Assembly (NCBI GenBank): GCA_030431185.1
Contig: JAUIJO010000026.1
Coordinates: 1 to 18,078 of the forward strand
Direction: 5' to 3'
Length of the DNA: 18,078 nucleotides
Source of the DNA: Gammaproteobacteria bacterium
GTDB taxonomy: Bacteria > Pseudomonadota > Gammaproteobacteria > Xanthomonadales > Xanthomonadaceae
The first letter of the stretch is position 1; the number at the start of each line of letters is the position of its first letter. The notes under the pieces were generated by a model. It saw only the letters and a list, made by a program, of their open reading frames with translations. It was not told where the DNA came from and did no database searches. The position numbers and the translations under genes were made by a program. This document shows, piece by piece, positions 12,987 through 18,078 of the stretch.

Positions 12987-14021
12987 ATGAGTTCACCCAG
13001 CCAGACCGGACCCAAACCCCGCATCGCCATCGTCGGCTACGGCAGCCAGGGACGCGCGCATGCGCTCAACCTGCGCGACTCCGGCTTCGACGTCACCATC
13101 GGCCTGCGCCCCGGCGGCCCCACCGAGATCAAGGCCAAGGCCGACGGATTCAACGTCCGGACACCGGCGGACGCCGTCAAGGATGCCGAGCTGGTCGCGG
13201 TGCTGACGCCGGACATGGTGCAGGCGCAGCTCTACGGCGAGGTGATCGAACCCTACATCGCGCCCGGCGCCTGCCTGCTGTTCGCGCATGGCTTCAACGT
13301 GCACTACGAACAGATCAATCCGCGCGAGGACCTGGACGTGGTGCTCGTGGCGCCCAAGGGCCCCGGCGCCCTGGTTCGTCGCGAATACGAGATCGGCCGC
13401 GGCGTGCCGTCCGTCTACGCGGTCTACCAGGACCGCAGCGGCGGGGCCGAGGCGCTGGCGCTGGCCTATTGCGCCGGCATCGGCGGCGCCCGCCAGAACG
13501 CGATCAGGACCACCTTCAAGGAAGAGACCGAGACCGACCTGTTCGGCGAGCAGGCGGTGCTGTGCGGCGGCGCCACCAAACTCGTCCAGGCCGGCTGGGA
13601 GACCCTCGTCGAAGCCGGCTACCAGCCCGAGGTCGCCTACTACGAGTGCCTGCACGAGCTGAAGCTGATCGTCGACCTGTTCTACGAAGGCGGCGTGACC
13701 CGCATGCACGAATTCATCAGCGAGACCGCGCAGTACGGCGCGCTGACCCGGGGCCCATACGTCGTCGACGACAACACCCGGGCGCAGATGAAGAAGGTGC
13801 TGGCCGAGATCCAGGACGGCACGTTCGCCCGCCAGTGGATCGCCGAGTACGCGGCGGGCAACGCCAACTACAAGGCGATGAAGCAGGCCGACCTCGACCA
13901 CCCGATCGAAGCGGTGGGCAAGAAGCTGCGTGCCAACATGAAGTGGCTGTCGACCGCGCCCCAGGCCACCCCCGCCGCTCCGGCCAGCGAGGCCCGGCAA
14001 CCGGAAGAGGCCGCCGCATGA
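12987..14021 (+). CDS. ilvC: Ketol-acid reductoisomerase (class I)
   Basis: 344 residues from the ATG at 12987, with AAGGA 7 nt upstream; the frame is open further upstream but overlaps ilvD's end. It isomerises and reduces acetolactate or acetohydroxybutyrate with NAD(P)H and Mg. The cofactor motif GYGSQG (17-22), H101 (HGFNVHYEQI), K124 (APKGPG), and the Mg ligands D184 and E188 (ETDLFGEQ), E220 and E224 (YYECLHE) and S245 (ISETAQYG) are present. Length and a single knotted C-terminal domain indicate class I. The beta2-alphaB cofactor loop reads RPGGPTE rather than the common R-x-G-S-x-S/T form. The C-terminal 23 residues are Ala/Pro/Glu-rich and likely disordered. It overlaps ilvG by 4 nt. 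Confidence 0.96.
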   Translation: MSSPSQTGPKPRIAIVGYGSQGRAHALNLRDSGFDVTIGLRPGGPTEIKAKADGFNVRTPADAVKDAELVAVLTPDMVQAQLYGEVIEPYIAPGACLLFAHGFNVHYEQINPREDLDVVLVAPKGPGALVRREYEIGRGVPSVYAVYQDRSGGAEALALAYCAGIGGARQNAIRTTFKEETETDLFGEQAVLCGGATKLVQAGWETLVEAGYQPEVAYYECLHELKLIVDLFYEGGVTRMHEFISETAQYGALTRGPYVVDDNTRAQMKKVLAEIQDGTFARQWIAEYAAGNANYKAMKQADLDHPIEAVGKKLRANMKWLSTAPQATPAAPASEARQPEEAAA

Positions 14022-15757
14022 ACTCCGCCCGCTGGCTCGTGCAAGCCCTGAAGGCCGAGGGCGTGGACACGCTGTTCGGTTACCCGGGCGGCGCGATCAT
14101 GCCGTTCTACGATGCCCTGCACGGCTCGGACCTGAAGCACGTACTGGTCCGCCACGAGCAGGGCGCGGCATTCGCCGCGAACGGCTATGCACGGGCCAGC
14201 GGGCGCGTGGGCGTGTGCGTGGCGACCTCCGGTCCCGGGGCCTCGAACCTGGTCACCGGCATCGCCGACTCCATGCTGGACTCGGTCCCGATGGTGGTGG
14301 TCACCGGCCAGGTGGCGACCGGCCTGATGGGGACCGATGCGTTCCAGGAGCTCGACGTCTTCAGCATGACGATGTCGATCGTCAAGCACAGCTTCATCGT
14401 GCGCCGGGTCGAGGACCTGCCGGACGTGGTCGGCGAAGCGTTCCGGATCGCCCGCTCGGGCCGCCCGGGCCCGGTGCTCATCGATTTCCCCAAGGACGTG
14501 CAGGTGGGCGACGCCTCCGCGCTCGCGCCGCACGTGCCGCGCCCGGTCGACGAGGTCCCGGCGCCCGCCGATGCATCGCTGCACGAAGCCCTGGCGCTGA
14601 TGTCGCAGGCCCGGCAGCCGGTCGTCTACGGCGGGGGCGGCATCGCCCTGGGCGACGCCGTCGAGGTCTTCCGCGACTTCGTCAACGCCACCCGCATCCC
14701 CACCGTGCTGACGCTCAAGGGGCTGGGCGCGCTGCCGGCGGGTCATCCGCTCAACCTCGGCATGCTGGGCATGCATGGCAGCCACGCCGCCAACCTGGCC
14801 GTCCAGGAGAGCGACCTGCTGATCGTCGTCGGCGCACGTTTCGACGATCGCGCGACCGGCAAGCTGGCGGAGTTCGCGCCGCATGCACGGGTGATCCACA
14901 TGGACCCGGACGCTTGCGAGATCGGCAAGTTGCGCCAGGCCGATGCCGGTGTCAAAGGCAACATCTCCACGACGCTCAAGGCACTGACGCTGCCCGCCGC
15001 GGCGCACGTGCATGGACGCCACGCGGTGCCGCGCCGGCAGTGGCTGGAGACCTGCCAGCAACGCGCACGGGAACATGCCGCGCGCTACGACGCGCCGGGC
15101 GACAGTGTGTACGCCCCGGCCCTGCTCAAGCGGCTGTCCGAGATCGCCCCGGGCGCGATCGTCTCCTGCGACGTCGGCCAGCACCAGATGTGGGTGGCCC
15201 AGCACTGGCGCTTCAAGCACCCGCGCCAGCACCTGACCAGCGGTGCCCTGGGCGCGATGGGCTTCGGCCTGCCGGCCGCGCTGGGCGCGCAGATGCAGGA
15301 CCCGGATGCCTGCGTGGTCTGCGTCAGCGGCGATGGCTCGTTCCTGATGAACGTGCAGGAGCTGGCCACCGCGGCGCGCTATCGGTTGCCGGTGAAGATC
15401 GTGCTGCTCGACAACCAGGCGCTTGGCATGGTGCGCCAGTGGCAGGAGCTGTTCTTCGACCGGCGTTATTCGGAGATCGACCTGTCCGACAACCCCGACT
15501 TCGGCGCGCTCGCCAGCGCGTTCGGCATCCAGGCCCTGCACGTGGACCGGGCCGACGCGGTGGAGGACGCCCTGCAGGCGCTGATGGCCACGCCCGGTCC
15601 GGCCCTGCTGCATGTCGCGATCGACCAGCAGGCGAACGTCTGGCCGCTGGTGCCGCCCAACCACAACAACGCACAGATGCTCGACGGCGAAGCGTCCGCC
15701 GATGCCGTCGCCACTTCCCAGGCCCGTCCGGTGAACCCCAATGCGCTACCAGCTTGA
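14018..15757 (+). CDS. ilvG: Acetolactate synthase, large (catalytic) subunit, isozyme II type
   Basis: 579 residues, ATG at 14018 inside the ilvC stop (ATGA). A thiamine-diphosphate enzyme that condenses pyruvate with pyruvate or with 2-oxobutyrate. The catalytic glutamate is E47 (VRHEQGAAFAANGYARASG). The TPP/Mg motif runs from G438-D-G to N466 (GDGSFLMN...VLLDN). W475 in MVRQWQELFF corresponds to the tryptophan that in E. coli isozyme II favours 2-oxobutyrate, useful in an operon that also makes 2-oxobutyrate. The frame is intact, unlike the frameshifted ilvG of E. coli K-12. The C-terminal end (about 555-579) extends past the conserved fold and overlaps the ilvM start by 17 nt. The pairing with IlvM and the length support the type II assignment over IlvB or IlvI. 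Confidence 0.95.
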   Translation: MNSARWLVQALKAEGVDTLFGYPGGAIMPFYDALHGSDLKHVLVRHEQGAAFAANGYARASGRVGVCVATSGPGASNLVTGIADSMLDSVPMVVVTGQVATGLMGTDAFQELDVFSMTMSIVKHSFIVRRVEDLPDVVGEAFRIARSGRPGPVLIDFPKDVQVGDASALAPHVPRPVDEVPAPADASLHEALALMSQARQPVVYGGGGIALGDAVEVFRDFVNATRIPTVLTLKGLGALPAGHPLNLGMLGMHGSHAANLAVQESDLLIVVGARFDDRATGKLAEFAPHARVIHMDPDACEIGKLRQADAGVKGNISTTLKALTLPAAAHVHGRHAVPRRQWLETCQQRAREHAARYDAPGDSVYAPALLKRLSEIAPGAIVSCDVGQHQMWVAQHWRFKHPRQHLTSGALGAMGFGLPAALGAQMQDPDACVVCVSGDGSFLMNVQELATAARYRLPVKIVLLDNQALGMVRQWQELFFDRRYSEIDLSDNPDFGALASAFGIQALHVDRADAVEDALQALMATPGPALLHVAIDQQANVWPLVPPNHNNAQMLDGEASADAVATSQARPVNPNALPA

Positions 15758-15977
15758 TCTGACCCTGAGGCAGGCCGAAGGCGCGCTGGCACGCGTGCTC
15801 GGCACCGCCGAACGACGCGGTTTCCGCCCGCTGGCGGTGGACGGCGAAGCCCAGGCCGATGGCGACCGCTGGCACCTGCGCCTGATGGTCGAGAGCGACC
15901 GCGACGACGCCAACCTGCGATCGCAACTGGCCAAGCTGCATGACTGCCTGGCCGTGGAGGTCTCGCCATGCAGCTGA
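15741..15977 (+). CDS. ilvM: Acetolactate synthase small (regulatory) subunit, ACT domain
   Basis: 78 residues. A single ACT-type fold: MRYQLDLTLRQAEGALARVLGTAERRGF (first strand and helix), then RWHLRLMVESDRD (central strands), NLRSQLAKLHDCLAVEV (second helix and last strand). This is the size of IlvM of acetohydroxyacid synthase II. Small subunits of this class activate the catalytic subunit; valine sensitivity varies and cannot be read here. The ATG at 15741 lies 17 nt inside ilvG, with only a weak GGTGA upstream, so translation is probably coupled to ilvG. The end overlaps ilvE by 10 nt. Confidence 0.88.
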   Translation: MRYQLDLTLRQAEGALARVLGTAERRGFRPLAVDGEAQADGDRWHLRLMVESDRDDANLRSQLAKLHDCLAVEVSPCS

Positions 15978-16897
15978 ACGAAACGACCGCCGTCCTCGAG
16001 TCGCCCCGGGATGCCGCCAACGAAGCCGCGCCTGCGAAACCTCTGGCGTGGTTCGATGGCCGACTGGTCGCGACGGACTCGCCGCAGGCCCCGTTGACCA
16101 CCCATGCGATGCATTACGGCACCGGCGTGTTCGAGGGCATCAAGAGCTACGCCACGCCCGATGGCGGCGCGGCGGTGTTCCGCCTGCCCGAACACATGGA
16201 GCGCATGCGCAAGGGCGCGCAGCTGCTGGGCATCGACTTCGACCCCGCGCGCGCCAGCGATGCCATCCTGCGGACCCTGCGGGCCAATGGCCATCGCGAC
16301 GCCTATATCCGCCCCCTCGCCTGGCTGGGCAGCGGCACGATCGGACTGGACGTGGCACCGCTGACCCAGCACTACATGGTCGTGACGCAGGCCGCCGCGG
16401 TGCACCTGGCCGGCAATGCCGCCCGCCTGGGCGTCTCGGGCTGGCGTCGCAACCCGGCCACCTCGCTGCCACCACTGAAGCTCTGCGGGGGCTACATCAA
16501 CTCCGTGCTGGCAAAACGCGAAGCGAAGCAGCGCGGCTTCGACGAAGCCTTGTTCGTCGATGGCGACGGCTTCGTGGTCGAGTGCACCGGCGCGAACGTG
16601 TTCATGGTCAAGAATGGCAGCATCACCGCCGCACGGCATCCGGATGCGCTGGATGGCATCACCCGCGCCACGCTGGTCGAGCTGACCGGTGCGCATTCAC
16701 GCCCCGTGTCGCTGGACGAGCTCAAGGAAGCGGATGAAGTCTTCGTCTGCGGCACCGCCGCCGAGGTCGCGCCGATCGCCGCGCTGGAGGACGTCGAGTT
16801 CGGCGACAACCCCACCACGCGCGAGTTCCAGGCCTTGTACGCACGCGTCGTGCGCGGCGCGGTGCCGCAGTACGAACGCTGGCTGACGGCGGTCTGA
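15968..16897 (+). CDS. ilvE: Branched-chain amino acid aminotransferase (PLP fold type IV)
   Basis: 309 residues, similar to E. coli IlvE. It transfers the amino group from glutamate to the 2-oxo acids giving Val, Ile and Leu. The PLP lysine is K171 in LPPLKLCGGYINS. Other conserved blocks are HAMHYGTGVFEGIKSY (46-61), YIRPLAWLGSG, DEALFVDGDGFVVECTGANVF and the cofactor phosphate-binding CGTAAEVAPI near the end. The start ATG at 15968 has a strong GGAGG 7 nt upstream and lies inside ilvM. The first 25 residues are Ala/Glu-rich and outside the fold. D-amino acid transaminase and aminodeoxychorismate lyase share the fold; operon position and the full-length match make IlvE the best call. Confidence 0.93.
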   Translation: MQLNETTAVLESPRDAANEAAPAKPLAWFDGRLVATDSPQAPLTTHAMHYGTGVFEGIKSYATPDGGAAVFRLPEHMERMRKGAQLLGIDFDPARASDAILRTLRANGHRDAYIRPLAWLGSGTIGLDVAPLTQHYMVVTQAAAVHLAGNAARLGVSGWRRNPATSLPPLKLCGGYINSVLAKREAKQRGFDEALFVDGDGFVVECTGANVFMVKNGSITAARHPDALDGITRATLVELTGAHSRPVSLDELKEADEVFVCGTAAEVAPIAALEDVEFGDNPTTREFQALYARVVRGAVPQYERWLTAV

Positions 16898-16900
16898 TCG

Positions 16901-18028
16901 ATGGACGGCGACGTACAACGCTTCTCCACGGAGCCTCCGGTGGCGGTGGGAGTGGCCGACGTGCTCGCCGCGCAGGCACGCCTGCGCCGCTACCTGCCCG
17001 CCACGCCGGTCCACCATGCCGAGCGATTCGGCTGCTGGCTCAAGCTCGAGAACCTGCAGCGCACCGGCTCGTACAAGGTGCGCGGCGCGCTCAACGCACT
17101 GCTGGCCGCGCGCGAACGCGGCGACGGCCGGACGGTCATCGCCGCCTCCGCCGGCAACCACGCCCAGGGCCTCGCATGGGCCGCCTATCGCCTGGGCATG
17201 CACGCCATCACCGTGATGCCCAGGGGTGCGCCGGAGACCAAGGTGGCCGGCGTCGCGCACTGGGGCGCCACGGTCCGCCTGCACGGGGACAGCTACGACG
17301 AAGCCAAGGCATTCGCGATCGAACTCGCCGCCCAGAACGACTATCGGCTGCTGTCGGCCTTCGACGATCCCGACGTGATCGCCGGCCAGGGCACGGTGGG
17401 GCTGGAGATGGCCGCGCTCGCCCCGGACGTGGTCCTGGTGCCCATCGGCGGCGGCGGACTGGCGGCCGGTGTCGCGCTGGCGCTGAAGTCGCAAGGCGTG
17501 CGCATCGTCGGCGCCCAGGTCGAAGGCGTCGACGCGATGGCGCGCGCGCTGAAGGGTGATACCCGTGAGGTGGAACCGGTCGCCAGCCTCGCGGACGGCG
17601 TCCGGGTCAAGGCCCCGGGCCTGCTGACCCGCCGCCTGCTCGCCGACCTGCTCGACGACGTGGTGATCGTGCGCGAGGCCGAACTGCGCGAGACCGTGGT
17701 GCGGCTGGCGCTGGAGGAACACGTGATCGCGGAGGGGGCCGGGGCGCTGGCGCTGGCCGCTGGTCGCCGCGTGGCCGGCAAGCGCAAGTGCGCGGTGGTG
17801 TCGGGCGGCAACCTCGATGCCGGCGTGCTCGCCGCGCTGCTGTCGGAAGTGCGGCCGCGCGCCCCGCGCCGCCCGCGTCGCCGTACACGCGAGCCGGCCG
17901 CGACGGTCGCGACGCAGGAGCCCGCCATTCCCACCCTGGCCACGCCGCCGCGCCCCCGCGCGACACCCACGCCTCAATCCGTTCGCGCTTCGCGCGCCCG
18001 ACACCCTGACGAGGAAGTCTTCGCATGA
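16901..18028 (+). CDS. ilvA: Threonine dehydratase, short form without regulatory domain
   Basis: 375 residues. It deaminates threonine to 2-oxobutyrate, linking the thr operon to isoleucine. PLP lysine K59 lies in TGSYKVRGA; SAGNHAQG (83-90) and the PLP phosphate-binding PIGGGGLAAGV (181-191) are present, as is SGGNLDAG near the end of the core. The catalytic fold ends at about residue 316. The C-terminal ACT-like regulatory domains of E. coli IlvA are absent; instead there is a 59-residue Arg/Pro/Thr-rich tail of low complexity (317-375). By length this is the TdcB-like form, but its place in the ilv operon indicates a biosynthetic role. ATG 3 nt after the ilvE stop, with a weak ribosome site; its stop overlaps leuA by 4 nt. 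The symbol tdcB would be an alternative. Confidence 0.92.
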   Translation: MDGDVQRFSTEPPVAVGVADVLAAQARLRRYLPATPVHHAERFGCWLKLENLQRTGSYKVRGALNALLAARERGDGRTVIAASAGNHAQGLAWAAYRLGMHAITVMPRGAPETKVAGVAHWGATVRLHGDSYDEAKAFAIELAAQNDYRLLSAFDDPDVIAGQGTVGLEMAALAPDVVLVPIGGGGLAAGVALALKSQGVRIVGAQVEGVDAMARALKGDTREVEPVASLADGVRVKAPGLLTRRLLADLLDDVVIVREAELRETVVRLALEEHVIAEGAGALALAAGRRVAGKRKCAVVSGGNLDAGVLAALLSEVRPRAPRRPRRRTREPAATVATQEPAIPTLATPPRPRATPTPQSVRASRARHPDEEVFA

Positions 18029-18078
18029 ACGACCCCGCCGCCCGAGTCCGCATCTTCGACACCAGCCTGCGCGATGGC
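18025..18078 (+). CDS. leuA: 2-isopropylmalate synthase (first 18 codons)
   Basis: The ATG at 18025 overlaps the stop of the dehydratase (ATGA), with GAGGAAG about 9 nt upstream. The 18 codons in the window read MNDPAARVRIFDTSLRDG, where IFDTSLRDG is the conserved metal-binding first strand of the isopropylmalate/homocitrate/citramalate synthase family. Position at the end of a run of ilv genes makes leucine synthesis (2-oxoisovalerate plus acetyl-CoA) the most likely role; citramalate synthase cannot be excluded from so few residues. The gene continues past the right edge. Confidence 0.82.
   Translation, partial: MNDPAARVRIFDTSLRDG

Noticed and set aside
1..18078. Mobile elements, CRISPR arrays, tRNA or rRNA genes
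   Set aside because: None seen: no transposase motifs, no regularly spaced repeats, no cloverleaf or rRNA sequence. The region reads as core chromosome with one accessory-looking peptide-utilisation cluster.

Overview
The window is GC-rich (roughly 70% by eye), with dense, short-spaced genes and GC-ending codons. Gene order and protein features suggest a gammaproteobacterium of the Xanthomonadaceae/Lysobacteraceae type (Xanthomonas, Lysobacter, Luteimonas and relatives). That assignment is an inference from thrABC beside an ilv-leu operon carrying ilvC-ilvG-ilvM-(threonine dehydratase)-leuA, and from the IlvC and ThrC N-termini; no database search was possible.

Left part (1-4579, minus strand): four genes read leftwards from a divergent promoter: a secreted class C beta-lactamase-like serine hydrolase with a C-terminal membrane module, an enolase-superfamily dipeptide epimerase, a DUF819 membrane protein that overlaps it by 4 nt, and the start of a lipoprotein amidohydrolase resembling D-aminoacylases. 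Divergently, at 4785-5525 (+), lies an XRE-cupin regulator. The 205-bp gap between them holds a good promoter for the hydrolase with an 11-bp direct repeat at 21-bp spacing over it. The set looks like a system for taking up or recycling D-amino-acid or peptidoglycan-type dipeptides; substrates are unknown.

Middle (5568-10807, +): the threonine operon. A promoter and a 54-residue Thr/Ile-rich leader peptide (too small to be obvious among the GC-rich shadow ORFs) precede thrA (fused aspartokinase-homoserine dehydrogenase), thrB and thrC.

Right part (10854-18078, +): the branched-chain operon. A second promoter and a 55-residue Leu/Ile/Val leader peptide precede a textbook attenuator, then ilvD, ilvC, ilvG, ilvM, ilvE, a short threonine dehydratase and the first 18 codons of leuA. 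Most junctions in ilvC-G-M-E and ilvA-leuA overlap, suggesting translational coupling. ThrABC makes threonine, the dehydratase turns it into 2-oxobutyrate, and IlvGM, IlvC, IlvD and IlvE carry the parallel Ile and Val routes, with 2-oxoisovalerate going to LeuA.

The most interesting signal is regulatory. The thr and ilv control regions look like paralogous copies: the same 18-nt element containing TTGACA (1 mismatch), exactly 37 nt from TTGACA to the leader ATG in both, the same first 13 nt of leader ORF (1 mismatch), and in both a -10 placed so that transcription should start at or next to the AUG. The leader peptides are therefore predicted to be translated from leaderless mRNA. No tRNA, rRNA, CRISPR array, insertion sequence or other mobile element was seen, and no gene-free stretch exceeds 300 bases.
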